Shown here: positions 31,857 to 41,739 of the stretch, in pieces | Position numbering within the stretch: position 1 is the first letter of the stretch | How the letters are laid out: the number at the start of each line of letters is the position of its first letter | Source: Parahaliea aestuarii | Lineage (GTDB): Bacteria > Pseudomonadota > Gammaproteobacteria > Pseudomonadales > Halieaceae | DNA: 64,000 nt | Direction of reading: 5' to 3' | Assembly (NCBI RefSeq): GCF_008064635.1 | Contig: NZ_VRYZ01000008.1 | Span: forward strand, 186,001 to 250,000 | Notes under the pieces: model-generated | Told to the model about the DNA's origin: nothing | What the model saw: the letters and a program-made list of their open reading frames with translations, nothing else | The model's database searches: none | Translations under genes and position numbers: made by a program

Positions 31857-32933
31857 ATGGACCTGGCCAGCCTGATCGCCGCCAGCGGCGCCCTGCTGGG
31901 CGCGCTTATCGGTTTCGCACTGGCCCTGCCGCCCAACCGCCACACCGCCGCCAACCAGCAACTGGCGGCGCTGATGGGTCTGGTCACGATTTACCAGCTC
32001 TCCACCATGGCTCGCCACAGCCCGGACATCCGCTGGATGGACCCGTTGCAGTTCTTCGGGCTGGTGATTTTCCTGCTGGGGCCGGGGCTCTACCTCTACA
32101 CCCGGGCGCGGATCTCCGATGACAGCCGCTGGCAATGGCGCCAGCTGCGGCACGCCCTGCCCTTTCTTCTCCTGGTGCTGGACTTCCTGCTCGGTGCACT
32201 GCTTGGTCGCGAGGGCCTGGCGGCCCACTACCCCCGCACCGTTGGTGTGCTCTGCTATGTTCACCTGCTGGCCTACCTCGGCGCCAGCCTGCGACTGTTG
32301 CAGCGCGCCCGGCGCGAGGCCGCCCTGCCACCCGGCACCCTGCGCTGGCTCGCCAGCCTGCTGTGGGGCTGCTGCGCCCTCGCCCTGCCGGGGCTGCTGT
32401 TCGCCATCGGTCGCTGGCTGCCAGATACTATCGGCTGGCCCCAGCAACTGTGGTCCATCACCCTCACCGTGGGCATGAGCTACCTGATCGCCTTCTTCGC
32501 AGTGCTCGACCCCTCGGTGTTTCACGCCAGCCGGGCGGCGCGAGCGGAAAAGAAGCATCGCGGCCGCTATGAAACCAGCAGCCTCGGCAACGACCAGGCC
32601 GAGCAGCTGTGGCGGCAATTGCAGGACCTGATGCGCGACGCCAGGCCCTACCTGCAACCCCAACTCAAGGTGGGGGAACTGGCCGGCCAGCTGGCAGTGG
32701 CCCCCAACCACCTGAGCCAGGTGATCAACCAGGTCGGTGGCCAGAGTTTTGCCAGCTTCCTCAACGCCTACCGGGTGGACGCCGCCAAGGCCCTGCTGCG
32801 CAGCAGCCAGCCCGGTGAGCGCACCATGCTCGATATCGCCCTTAGCAGCGGTTTCAATTCCGAGTCGGTGTTCTACAAGCAGTTTCGCGCGCTGGTGGGC
32901 CAGACCCCGAGGCAGTACCAGCAGCAAGGCTGA
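31857..32933 (+). CDS. Membrane-anchored AraC-family transcriptional regulator
   Basis: A 358-residue regulator with seven or so N-terminal membrane helices (about residues 1-220: LIAASGALLGALIGFALAL, FFGLVIFLLGPGLYLY, FLLLVLDFLLGALLG, VLCYVHLLAYLGASL, LLWGCCALALPGLLFAIG, LWSITLTVGMSYLIAFFAVL). A C-terminal AraC/XylS DNA-binding domain follows, with the first helix-turn-helix at LKVGELAGQLAVAPNHLSQVINQ and the conserved DIALSSGFNSESVFYKQFRALVGQTPRQY. This 7TM-AraC layout suggests a one-component membrane sensor. It is downstream of the system B pump with a six-base gap, probably co-transcribed. Confidence 0.9.
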   Translation: MDLASLIAASGALLGALIGFALALPPNRHTAANQQLAALMGLVTIYQLSTMARHSPDIRWMDPLQFFGLVIFLLGPGLYLYTRARISDDSRWQWRQLRHALPFLLLVLDFLLGALLGREGLAAHYPRTVGVLCYVHLLAYLGASLRLLQRARREAALPPGTLRWLASLLWGCCALALPGLLFAIGRWLPDTIGWPQQLWSITLTVGMSYLIAFFAVLDPSVFHASRAARAEKKHRGRYETSSLGNDQAEQLWRQLQDLMRDARPYLQPQLKVGELAGQLAVAPNHLSQVINQVGGQSFASFLNAYRVDAAKALLRSSQPGERTMLDIALSSGFNSESVFYKQFRALVGQTPRQYQQQG

Positions 32934-33086
32934 TTTCCCGGTTTTTTTCCGGTTTTTCACTCCTCTTTTGTAAAAACGGAGGCGGCGAGCCCCGCTTGCG
33001 GCGATGTTGGGCTGGTGCGGCGCCGGTTGCGACCGCCTGCCACCGCGCGCCGCACCTCATAACAGTCAATAAAAGAGGACTACACA

Positions 33087-34106
33087 ATGCCATCATTTAC
33101 CCTCAAACCCCTGCGGCTGGCGCTCGCCACCGCGGCCATGGGTCTCGCCCTGCCGGCCTGGTCACTCGACATCCTGGTGACCAACGACGATTCCTGTAAC
33201 GCCGAGGGCATCAACGTGCTCATGGACGCCCTGGAAGCCGCCGGTCACAACGTCACCATGTACGCCCCGGCCGGTGAACAGAGTGGCCGCAGTGGAGCCG
33301 TGTCCACCGACATCGGCCAGAGCTACGGTATCAGCAACGTGGGCTTTCACGGACCCACCAGCGCCGGCAACCGGTTTTGCGTCCGTGTACCCGCCGCCAA
33401 CCCGGCTGAAGGTGCGGAAGATGAGTTCATCACCATTAGCGCCACGCCAAAGGACAGTATGCTTGTCGGTCTGGCCCGGCTCGGAGATACACCACCAGAC
33501 CTGGTCATCAGTGGTATGAATGACGGCCAGAATATCGGCACCACCGCCACCTCTTCGGGCACGGTGGGCGCCGCTATCGCCGCCATTCTGGAAGGCGTGC
33601 CCGCCATTGCGGTCAGCCACAACCGCTTCAGCGGCAGCGAGGGCATGAGCAGGGAGGCCCTGGCCGACCTGGTGGTCGATGTTGTTGCGACGCTGGAAGC
33701 CGCACGCAACGATGGCGAGCCCCTGATGCCCGAGCTGACCGCGCTCAATATCAACAATCCGGCAGGACCGGTGCGCGGCATCGCCTACACTTCCCTGGGT
33801 TCCCGTTCTGACATTCTGCTCGGCCCGACCGCCAACGACAGCGGCGGTGTGGATGTGTCCTTCAACGGCCTGGTAACCCTGTCCACCCTGCTCGGTGACG
33901 CGGCGCTGGCCGAGGAACTGGCCAATAATCCGGCAGCGGACCTGGAAGATTTTGCGGCTGCCGGCCTGGACATCACCGATGAAACCAGTATGTCGGCAGC
34001 GGGCTATGTCACCATCACCACCATGGACGGCGACTTCACCGCTGGCCTGCGCAAGCGGGAGCTGATGCAGCTGAAACTGCGCGAACTCAGCGCGGGAGGT
34101 CAATAA
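33087..34106 (+). CDS. Exported SurE-like 5'/3'-nucleotidase
   Basis: A 339-residue phosphatase of the SurE family. The metal site is LVTNDDS with the double Asp, followed by AEGINVLMDALEAAGHNVTMYAP and SGRSGA, and the second metal loop is VISGMNDGQNIG with SSGTVGAAIAAILEGVPAIAVS. Unusually, the SurE domain is preceded by a signal peptide (LALATAAMGLALPAWS, cleavage before LDILV), so it should act in the periplasm, whereas E. coli SurE is cytoplasmic and about 253 residues long. The extra length lies in insertions and a C-terminal extension. The lipoprotein gene that follows overlaps by one base. Confidence 0.9.
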   Translation: MPSFTLKPLRLALATAAMGLALPAWSLDILVTNDDSCNAEGINVLMDALEAAGHNVTMYAPAGEQSGRSGAVSTDIGQSYGISNVGFHGPTSAGNRFCVRVPAANPAEGAEDEFITISATPKDSMLVGLARLGDTPPDLVISGMNDGQNIGTTATSSGTVGAAIAAILEGVPAIAVSHNRFSGSEGMSREALADLVVDVVATLEAARNDGEPLMPELTALNINNPAGPVRGIAYTSLGSRSDILLGPTANDSGGVDVSFNGLVTLSTLLGDAALAEELANNPAADLEDFAAAGLDITDETSMSAAGYVTITTMDGDFTAGLRKRELMQLKLRELSAGGQ

Positions 34107-34822
34107 TGCGGCACCTGATTCCCGGCCTCGCGGCCTGCGTACTGCTGGCGGCCTGCAGCGACTCGGGGGACAGCCGCCCCGACACCCCGCCGGAACCGCC
34201 GGCGCCGCCACCGCCGGCGGTCACCGACCTCGACAGCACCGGCATCTATCGCGGGCAGATCATCACCGATGACGACAACCTGGCATTGGTCACGGTGAGC
34301 CTGGCGCGCGACGGCGTCACCGCGGTGGCCATCGACAGCGACGATGACGAAATCGCCGACATCGTGCTGTGGGGGGACACCAGTGAGTCCAGCGGTGAAC
34401 TGCACTTCAGCGGCAGCGACGGTCGCGACGGCAGCAGTGTGGAGCTGACCTTCAGTGTCGAGGATGAGGTGCTGAGCGCCGCCATCAGCCTGAACGGGCT
34501 GTCTGGCGATGCCAGTGCGCAACTGGCTGCAGACAGTGTCGCCAGCGGGGCGCCGGAAGGCACCTTTGCGCGCGAGGACGGCATCGGAGGCCTCACCGAA
34601 CTGAGCATTGCGGCGGACGGCAGCGTCACCCTCAGTAGCCCCTGCTCCGGCAGCGGCGAACTGGGCGCGGCGGACAGCGCGGTGAACCTCTACCGCCTCA
34701 GCCTGGAAAGCGATTGCCTCAACTGGGAGGCACTGGTATCCGTCGGCAGTGTGGAAGGGGGCGGTGCCCTGCTCTCAGTGAGCGGCGCCGACAACCTGGA
34801 TACCCGCCTCTACCAGCCCTGA
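34106..34822 (+). CDS. Lipoprotein of unknown function following SurE-like gene
   Basis: A 238-residue predicted lipoprotein. The signal peptide ends with the lipobox LLAACSD, followed by a Pro-rich linker (PDTPPEPPAPPPPA). The rest is acidic and beta-rich (TGIYRGQIITDDDNLALVTVSL, ELHFSGSDGRDG), with repeated TGxYRG-like strands such as are found in small surface beta-barrel or jelly-roll lipoproteins. No family is recognised. GGGAGG lies in the end of the SurE-like gene, and the start ATG overlaps its stop, so the two are made together. A role in anchoring or assisting the phosphatase is only a guess. A strong terminator follows. Confidence 0.75.
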   Translation: MRHLIPGLAACVLLAACSDSGDSRPDTPPEPPAPPPPAVTDLDSTGIYRGQIITDDDNLALVTVSLARDGVTAVAIDSDDDEIADIVLWGDTSESSGELHFSGSDGRDGSSVELTFSVEDEVLSAAISLNGLSGDASAQLAADSVASGAPEGTFAREDGIGGLTELSIAADGSVTLSSPCSGSGELGAADSAVNLYRLSLESDCLNWEALVSVGSVEGGGALLSVSGADNLDTRLYQP

Positions 34823-34828
34823 GGCCGA

Positions 34829-34859
34829 GGCCGCTGACCGGCAAGCCCGGTCAGCGGCC
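34829..34859. terminator. Strong hairpin between convergent lipoprotein and sppA genes
   Basis: GGCCGCTGACCGG (34829-34841) and CCGGTCAGCGGCC (34847-34859) form a perfect 13-base stem with a CAAGC loop, followed by ATTTCAG. It lies between two converging genes and probably works in both directions, although neither side has a long T-run. Confidence 0.7.
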
Positions 34860-34882
34860 ATTTCAGAACAGCAGCTGCAGGT

Positions 34883-36748
34883 CTACAGCGGCGCGGCGCA
34901 GGCCAGGCAGCGCATATAAAGATGCCCCGGGTCGCGCAGTGAAGCCACCAGATCCGCCGCCTCGTTCAGGGGCGCCAGCAGCAAATCAAGCGCAGCGCTG
35001 TACTTCCTCATCGAGCCGGTCGAGCTCACCGGACCCAGCGCCAGTGCGCCACTGCGCTCAGCCAGTTGCTGCAATAGCATCTCCCGCGACGACAGCGGTT
35101 CGCTGACATACTCAACCTGTGGCGACTCCAGCCCCGCCAGGTCGGCGGCGGCGGCGATCGCCTCACGCAGGGAACCGAGCTCGTCCACCAGGCCGTGGGC
35201 CTTGGCATCCGCGGCGCTCCATACCCGCCCCTGGGCCACAGCATCCACCTGTTCAACGCTCATGTCGCGGCCGTCGGCCACCAGTTGCAGGAAGTTGCGA
35301 TAAGTGAACTCCACCGAACTGGTCAGGGCGCTGGCCACCTGCTCGTTCAGGGGCCGGTCCACGCGGAGGGAACCCGCCAGCGCGGTGGTGCCCACACCGT
35401 CAGTGTTCACCCCCAGCCGCCCCATCAACTCTTCAAAGGTGGGAATGGCGGCAAACACACCGATGCTGCCGGTGATGGTGGCCGGCGTGGCGAAAATGCG
35501 GTCGGCGCTGGCGGCGATGTAGTAGCCGCCGGAGGCGGCCATGGCGCCCATGGATACCACTACGGGCAGCCCTTCAGCCTGGGTGGCCAACACCGCCTGG
35601 CGAATCACCTCGGAGGCAAACACACTGCCGCCACCGCTGTTGACCCGCAGCACAATGGCCTTCACGCCATCGCCGGCCGCGGTGTCGCGGATCAGCCGGG
35701 ACAGGCTCTCGCCGCCGATGGTGCCGGGGGGCTGGTCACCGGGCAGTATGTTGCCCTCGGCGGTAATCACCGCCACATGCCCGGCGCCGGGCTGGATCAG
35801 GTTGGGACCGCGTTTGCGGCCCACGTAGTGCTCGAAGGGCACCGCCTCAAAACGCTCCTCCTCGTCGCGGGCGCCGACAATCCCGGCCAGGTAGTCGTTG
35901 GACTGGTGGTGGGCCATCAGCTCGTCCACCAGCCCGGCTTCAAGGGCCGCTTTGGCGGTATCGCCCCCCTGGGCCTGCAAGACATCGGCGTAACCGTTGA
36001 CGTAGGCGTTCACCGCGCCCGCCTCCAGACTGCGGCGCTGCTCCACTTCGCCGGTGTAGCGCTGCCACAGGTCACCCAGCCAGCGCCCGGTGATTTCGCG
36101 CTCGCCGGGTGACATATCGTTGCGCAGGTAGGGCTCGGCGATGGACTTGTGCTCGCCGGCCTTGAATACGTGCACATTGACCGACAGTTTGTCGAGGGCG
36201 TCGCGGAAATAGTTGCGGTAACTGCCGAAGCCCTCCATGGCCACCGCGCCAAAGGGGTGCAGGATCACGGTGTCGGCCTGGCTGGCCAGCAGGTACTGAT
36301 CCTGGGTGAAATAGTCACCGCGGGCGATGACCGGCTTGCCGCTGCTGCGGAAGGCGTCCAGCGCCTCGCGGATCTCCAGGGTCTTGCTCATTCCCACATG
36401 CAGCAGGCCGTCCAGTTCCAGCACCAGGGCGGTGATGGCAGGATCATCCGCGGCGTAGCGGATGGCATCCAGGATGTCGCGCAGTTCCACCTCGTGGCTG
36501 GCCGGATTCTGCTCGCCCACCAGGGCCAGCATCGGATCCACCGATTTGCGCTGGTCCACCACCGTACCGGTGGGGTTGAGAAGCAGCGCCGCCTTGTCCG
36601 GCAGGGGGGTCGGCCCGCCGCCGGTGAAGACGAAGTAAAGCAGCACCAGCACCGCCAGGAACAGGATGTTGGACAGCGCCACGCGCACCCGGGTGATGAA
36701 ATTCCACAGGCCGCCAAACAGGCGCCGCAGGGCCGAGGGTTTGCTCAT
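34883..36748 (-). CDS. sppA: Signal peptide peptidase SppA, 67-kDa type
   Basis: A membrane-anchored serine protease of 621 residues that degrades cleaved signal peptides. It has one N-terminal helix (ALSNILFLAVLVLLYFVFTG) and two tandem SppA domains. The catalytic lysine is Lys201 in EHKSIAEPYLRNDMSPGE of the N-domain, and the nucleophile is Ser406 in GAMAASGGYYIA of the C-domain, matching the Lys/Ser dyad of E. coli SppA (209/409). The substrate-pocket strand reads VLRVNSGGGSVFASE. It is the downstream member of a minus-strand run from arsC through wrbA and the DUF2069 gene. Confidence 0.94.
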   Translation of the reverse strand: MSKPSALRRLFGGLWNFITRVRVALSNILFLAVLVLLYFVFTGGGPTPLPDKAALLLNPTGTVVDQRKSVDPMLALVGEQNPASHEVELRDILDAIRYAADDPAITALVLELDGLLHVGMSKTLEIREALDAFRSSGKPVIARGDYFTQDQYLLASQADTVILHPFGAVAMEGFGSYRNYFRDALDKLSVNVHVFKAGEHKSIAEPYLRNDMSPGEREITGRWLGDLWQRYTGEVEQRRSLEAGAVNAYVNGYADVLQAQGGDTAKAALEAGLVDELMAHHQSNDYLAGIVGARDEEERFEAVPFEHYVGRKRGPNLIQPGAGHVAVITAEGNILPGDQPPGTIGGESLSRLIRDTAAGDGVKAIVLRVNSGGGSVFASEVIRQAVLATQAEGLPVVVSMGAMAASGGYYIAASADRIFATPATITGSIGVFAAIPTFEELMGRLGVNTDGVGTTALAGSLRVDRPLNEQVASALTSSVEFTYRNFLQLVADGRDMSVEQVDAVAQGRVWSAADAKAHGLVDELGSLREAIAAAADLAGLESPQVEYVSEPLSSREMLLQQLAERSGALALGPVSSTGSMRKYSAALDLLLAPLNEAADLVASLRDPGHLYMRCLACAAPL

Positions 36749-36791
36749 TCTCTGTCTCCGATCAATGAGTTGGGGGCGTCACCCTCAACAT

Positions 36792-37768
<977 letters not shown>

Positions 37769-38119
37769 CTAACCCAACAGGTCCAGTACGTTCTCCGGCG
37801 GCCGTCCCAGCACGGCGCGCTCGCCGCGCACCACGATGGGCCGCTCAATCAGCCGGGGCTCGCTGACCATCGCCGCCAGCAATTCCTCATCGCTGCTGTC
37901 GGCCCCGAGCCCCAGCGCCTTGTAGGCGTCCTCGCCCTTGCGCACCAGCTGCGCTGGCGTCTTGCCCAGCTTCGCCAGCAGGGTGCGCAGTGTGGCGGCG
38001 TCCGGCGGCGTTTCCAGATACAGGATGACGTCCGGCTCGATGCCCTTGTCCTGTAGCAGGGCGAGCGTGTTGCGGGATTTGGAACAGCGCGGGTTGTGGT
38101 ATATCTGGGTGTCGCTCAC
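37769..38119 (-). CDS. ArsC-family reductase (YfgD-like)
   Basis: A 116-residue thioredoxin-fold protein of the glutaredoxin-dependent arsenate reductase family. The catalytic cysteine is Cys12 in YHNPRCSKSRNTLALL, and the later arginines lie in SEPRLIERPIVVRGERAVLGRPPENVLDLL. The protein could reduce arsenate, but YfgD-type members near wrbA and not in an ars operon often have uncertain roles; no ArsB or ArsR is nearby. The GTG start at 38119 (VSDTQIYHNP) fits family length, and longer in-frame extensions run back through the divergent gene. Confidence 0.88.
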   Translation of the reverse strand: MSDTQIYHNPRCSKSRNTLALLQDKGIEPDVILYLETPPDAATLRTLLAKLGKTPAQLVRKGEDAYKALGLGADSSDEELLAAMVSEPRLIERPIVVRGERAVLGRPPENVLDLLG

Positions 38120-38224
38120 GTCGGACTCCGGTCGTTGCTTGAGGCCGCGAGTATAACAAAGGCCAGCGCTGATAATCCCTTCGCCCGCCGCCCGCGCTCG
38201 TTGCTCCCCCCGCCCCGTGCCATA

Positions 38225-39463
38225 ATGCGCGGCATGGACGCTCTCAACGACAAATTCAAAAAAATCTGGCCGCGCATCCCCTACGTGGCGCAGCGCTTCG
38301 GCGCCGATCGCTGCTCCGACAACGCCGCGGCGCTGACCTACATGAGTCTGTTTGCGCTGGTCCCGCTGATGACCGTGCTCTATACCATGGCCTCCGCGGT
38401 GCCCGCGTTTACCGGCCTCGAGGCGCGCATGCAGGATTTGATGTTCGAGCACCTGCTGCCGGACACCAGCACTGAACTGGAGGCCTACCTCGAGGACTTC
38501 TCGCGCCAGGCCAAGAACCTAACCGGCTTCGGCATTGTCTTCCTGGTGGTCACCGCGGTGCTGATGCTGCGCAATATCGAGCGCGCCTTCAACCTGATCT
38601 GGCGCACCGGCGAGAATCGCAGCGCGCTGTCCAGCTTCCTTATCTACTGGGCCGTGCTCAGCCTCGCGCCGATCACCATCGGCCTGGCCCTGGGTATTCC
38701 CGGCATGGTGGCGGCGGCGGCGCTGTTTGTCGAAGACTACGACGTGATCGGCGTGACTGATCTGCTGCTGCAGCTGACCCCCCTGTTGCTCACCGCCGCC
38801 GGCTTTACCCTGCTCTATGTCACCGTACCCAATTGCCGGGTGCCTTTCCGCCACGCCCTGGCCGGTGGATTCCTCGCCGCCGTCGCCTTCAATCTCTCCC
38901 GCACCCTGTTCGCGAAACTGGTGGCGGGCTCCAGCATCACCTTTATCTACGGCGCCTTTGCCGCGGTTCCCCTGTTCCTGCTGTGGATCTACCTGTCCTG
39001 GATCATCGTCCTGCTGGGGGGGATCTTCGTGCACAGCCTGTCCTCCTACCAGAGTTCCGACCAGGCCGCGCGGCCCACCGCACTCAAGGCCCTGGACGTG
39101 CTCTATCTGTTCTGGAGCCGCCAGCGCAGCGGCCGCCCGGTGCGCGAGCTGGAACTGCTGAGCGGCCGTATCAAGGTGGTACAGGGGCTCGATAGCGAAA
39201 CCTGGCGCAACCTCAGGGAAATTTTCATGCAGCACAACCTGATCGCCCAGGACCAGCGCGGCAACTACTTCCTGTGCCGCGACCTGCACACCATCAGCTT
39301 CTGGCAGGTCAAGGAGTGGGTGAATGCCGAGCACGCCCTGGACCGGGAAGACATCGAAGCCCAGCTGGACTGGCAGCAGCGGGCCTACAAAATGCTGCGC
39401 GATGAACGTCGCCACCAGCGCGAGCACCTGAACATGAACCTCGTGGAGCTGTTTGAAGAATGA
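38225..39463 (+). CDS. YihY/UPF0761 family inner-membrane protein
   Basis: A 412-residue membrane protein of the YihY (formerly BrkB-like) family. Six membrane segments occupy residues about 35-260, with the signatures ALTYMSLFALVPLMTVLY, VLMLRNIERAFNLIW and AAVPLFLLWIYLSWIIVLLGG. A C-terminal cytoplasmic winged-helix-like region (about 290-400) is typical of the long gammaproteobacterial form. Function is not established despite old ribonuclease BN naming. The start may be ATG 38225 or ATG 38234; neither has a clear ribosome site. It is divergent from arsC and overlaps the thioredoxin gene by four bases. Confidence 0.9.
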   Translation: MRGMDALNDKFKKIWPRIPYVAQRFGADRCSDNAAALTYMSLFALVPLMTVLYTMASAVPAFTGLEARMQDLMFEHLLPDTSTELEAYLEDFSRQAKNLTGFGIVFLVVTAVLMLRNIERAFNLIWRTGENRSALSSFLIYWAVLSLAPITIGLALGIPGMVAAAALFVEDYDVIGVTDLLLQLTPLLLTAAGFTLLYVTVPNCRVPFRHALAGGFLAAVAFNLSRTLFAKLVAGSSITFIYGAFAAVPLFLLWIYLSWIIVLLGGIFVHSLSSYQSSDQAARPTALKALDVLYLFWSRQRSGRPVRELELLSGRIKVVQGLDSETWRNLREIFMQHNLIAQDQRGNYFLCRDLHTISFWQVKEWVNAEHALDREDIEAQLDWQQRAYKMLRDERRHQREHLNMNLVELFEE

Positions 39464-39900
39464 GAACCTGCGTACTGGCACTGCTATTCACCCTGCTCAC
39501 CGCCTGTGGCGAGCACAGCGACAACAGCCCGGCGGGCGGACTTTCCAGCTACCGCGGCCAGTGGGTGGTAGTGAATTACTGGGCGAAATGGTGCAAGCCC
39601 TGCATCGAGGAAATCCCCGAGCTGAACCGCCTGAATGAAGAACACGCTGACATCCAGGTGCTGGGGGTGAATTACGACGGTCTCACCGACGACGCCCTGG
39701 CGGCCCAGGTGGCCGAACTCGGGGTCGATTTCCCGATCATTCCCGACCCCGCAGCGGAACTCGGCACACCGCGGCCAGTGGTGCTGCCGACCACGCTGAT
39801 TCTGGATGCGGACGGTGCCCTGGTGAAGACACTGGTGGGGCCGCAGACCGGTGAATCGCTTTTGGCGGAGATAAAAAAACCGGCCCAGGGGGCCGGTTAG
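39460..39900 (+). CDS. TlpA-like thioredoxin lipoprotein
   Basis: A 146-residue exported redox protein. The signal peptide ends with a lipobox, LLTACGE (Cys16), and the thioredoxin active site is WAKWCKPC (Cys45, Cys48). The cis-proline strand is in VVLPTTLILDADG. TlpA-family lipoproteins reduce periplasmic disulfides, for example in cytochrome c maturation or repair. It overlaps the YihY gene by four bases. The last codons, encoding EIKKPAQGAG, are formed by a hairpin with an A-run that could be a terminator for the opposite strand. Confidence 0.9.
   Translation: MRTCVLALLFTLLTACGEHSDNSPAGGLSSYRGQWVVVNYWAKWCKPCIEEIPELNRLNEEHADIQVLGVNYDGLTDDALAAQVAELGVDFPIIPDPAAELGTPRPVVLPTTLILDADGALVKTLVGPQTGESLLAEIKKPAQGAG
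39878..39898 (-). terminator. Hairpin overlapping the thioredoxin stop, terminator-like on the minus strand
   Basis: AACCGGCC (39878-39885) and GGCCGGTT (39891-39898) form a stem with a CAGGG loop. Read on the minus strand, the stem is followed by seven T residues (39873-39879), the form of a Rho-independent terminator. Read on the plus strand there is an upstream A-run but no T-run. Confidence 0.5.
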
Positions 39901-39904
39901 AACA

Positions 39905-40072
39905 GAGATAGGAGCTATCTCCAGGGGGTTTGGACCTGACGGGGTTCCCGCGGGGCCCCGGGACTGTCGCTCGCCCGGGCCGGCGTGGGGTTTACCGCCT
40001 TACCACTGGTTATTCAGACGGCCCTGATTCCGTGAAGTTCCCGCCTGTTGCAAAAAAAATCCGGCGGATTTT
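39905..40072. other. Two inverted repeats in the cysK leader
   Basis: The 270-base spacer before cysK has no gene. It contains GAGATAG/CTATCTC with a three-base centre (39905-39921) and AAAATCCG/CGGATTTT with a one-base centre (40056-40072), the latter flanked by TGC and GCA. The first may end the yihY-thioredoxin transcript; the second could be an operator or terminator. Neither matches a riboswitch I recognise. Confidence 0.45.
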
Positions 40073-40170
40073 GCAGCCCCGCCAGCCGTGGACATCACCA
40101 TCCCCGGGGTCTAACCTTGCAGCTCTCACGGCGCCCCGCGGCGCCGGGCTGTCACTAGGAGCACGGACCT

Positions 40171-41139
40171 ATGGCCAATATCTACGATGACAATGCGGGT
40201 ACCATCGGCAAAACCCCGCTGGTGCGCATCAACCGCATCAGCGAGGGCAACATCTTCGTCAAGCTGGAGAACCGCAATCCGGCGATGTCGGTGAAGTGCC
40301 GTATCGGTGCCGCCATGATCAACGCCGCCGAGAAAGACGGCAGCCTGAAACCCGGCATGACCATCGTCGAACCCACCAGCGGCAATACCGGTATCGCCCT
40401 GGCCTTCGTGGCGGCGGCCCGGGGTTACGGCTGCACTCTGGTGATGCCCAACACCATGAGCCTGGAACGGCGCCAGCTGATGAAGGCCCTGGGGGCCGAT
40501 ATTATCCTCACCGAGGGTGCCAAGGGCATCCCCGCCGCCATCGCCAAAGCCGAGGAAATCCTGGCCTCTGACCCCGGCAAATACTGGGGCCCCCACCAGT
40601 TCGAAAACCCGGCCAACCCGGCCATCCACGAGGCCACCACCGGCCCGGAGATCTGGGAGGACACCGACGGCGGTATCGACATCCTGGTGTCCGGTGTCGG
40701 CACCGGCGGCACCCTCACCGGCATCTCGCGCTACATCAAGAAAACCCGCGGCAAGGCCATCACCACCGTGGCGGTGGAACCGGCCAGTTCCACCATCATC
40801 GCCGCCGCCAGGGCCGGCGAGGAACCCAGCCACGCGCCCCATAAGATCCAGGGCATTGGCGCCGGCATCCTGCCCGCCAACCTCGACCTGGACATGGTCG
40901 ACGCGGTGGAACAGGTGGGCAATGAAGAGGCCTTCGAGTGGGCCCACAAGCTGATGCAGCGGGAGGGGATTCTCGCCGGCGTTTCCTCCGGCGCTGCGAT
41001 GGCGGTGGCCGACCGCCTGGCGCGACGGCCGGAAAATGCCGGCAAAACCATTGTCGCCATCCTGCCCGATTCCGGCGAGCGCTACCTCAGTGGCCCGCTG
41101 TTCGAGGGCATGTTCAGCGACAACGAGCTGGTGCAGTAA
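40171..41139 (+). CDS. cysK: Cysteine synthase A (O-acetylserine sulfhydrylase)
   Basis: A 322-residue PLP enzyme that makes cysteine from O-acetylserine and sulfide in the cytoplasm. The PLP lysine is Lys42 in SVKCRIG. The asparagine loop [20 protein letters not shown], phosphate-binding [10 protein letters not shown] and serine-binding SSGAAMAVA are all present, and [17 protein letters not shown] matches CysK rather than CysM. Length equals E. coli CysK. AGGAG lies nine bases before the ATG. It is convergent with the GNAT gene, three bases apart. Confidence 0.95.
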   Translation: MANIYDDNAGTIGKTPLVRINRISEGNIFVKLENRNPAMSVKCRIGAAMINAAEKDGSLKPGMTIVEPTSGNTGIALAFVAAARGYGCTLVMPNTMSLERRQLMKALGADIILTEGAKGIPAAIAKAEEILASDPGKYWGPHQFENPANPAIHEATTGPEIWEDTDGGIDILVSGVGTGGTLTGISRYIKKTRGKAITTVAVEPASSTIIAAARAGEEPSHAPHKIQGIGAGILPANLDLDMVDAVEQVGNEEAFEWAHKLMQREGILAGVSSGAAMAVADRLARRPENAGKTIVAILPDSGERYLSGPLFEGMFSDNELVQ

Positions 41140-41142
41140 TAC

Positions 41143-41739
41143 TTACGCGCCGCTGGCCCTGTCGCGCAGGGCCAGCAAGTGCTGCCGCGTCGCCGGCCAC
41201 TCGCTGTCCAGCACACTGAAGTACACCGAATTGCGCAGATAGCCCTGCTGCACCACCATGTGCTGGCGCAGCACCCCCTCACGCACCGCGCCGATGCGCT
41301 CCAGCGCCCGCTGGGAACGCAGGTTGCGCTCGTCGGTCTTGAACTCCACGCGAATACAACCCAGCTGCTCGAAGGCGTACTCCAGCAACAGCAGCTTGGC
41401 CTCGGTATTGACCCCGGTTCGCTGCCAGTCCGCTCCCAGCCAGGTCCAGCCGATTTCCAGCCCGCGATGCTCCGGGCGGATATTCAGGTAGCGCGTGCTT
41501 CCCGCCACCCTGCCACTGCCGGTATCGACGATGGCAAAAGGCAGGTAGGCGGAGCCGGTAACTGCCTCGTCGATCCAGTGCCGGGTATCCGCCAGATCCA
41601 CAAAGGGCCCCCTGGGCATATAGGCCCAGTCCGCTTCGCTGCGCCCCTGTCGATAGAGGCCCTGTGCATGCTCCGGGGACAGCGGCTCCAGGCGTACCCG
41701 CTCCCCGTGCAGGGTGACCGGTGTATGCCAGCGGCTCAC
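41143..41739 (-). CDS. GNAT-family N-acetyltransferase
   Basis: A 198-residue acetyltransferase of the RimJ/RimL-like branch. Motifs are LEPLSPEHAQGLYRQ, FAIVDTGSGRVAGSTRYLNIRPEHRGLEIGWTWLG, the acetyl-CoA loop region QRTGVNTEAKLLLLEYAFEQLGCIRVEFKTDERNLRSQRALERIGA (seen at 41305-41442) and VREGVLRQH. Substrate could be a protein N-terminus or a small molecule; not determinable. It starts at a GTG that overlaps the quinone oxidoreductase stop by four bases, so these genes are co-transcribed. Confidence 0.88.
   Translation of the reverse strand: MSRWHTPVTLHGERVRLEPLSPEHAQGLYRQGRSEADWAYMPRGPFVDLADTRHWIDEAVTGSAYLPFAIVDTGSGRVAGSTRYLNIRPEHRGLEIGWTWLGADWQRTGVNTEAKLLLLEYAFEQLGCIRVEFKTDERNLRSQRALERIGAVREGVLRQHMVVQQGYLRNSVYFSVLDSEWPATRQHLLALRDRASGA

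Noticed and set aside
38096-38224. Upstream in-frame extension of the YihY gene
   Set aside because: It overlaps the start of the divergent ArsC-like gene and adds residues not seen in the family.
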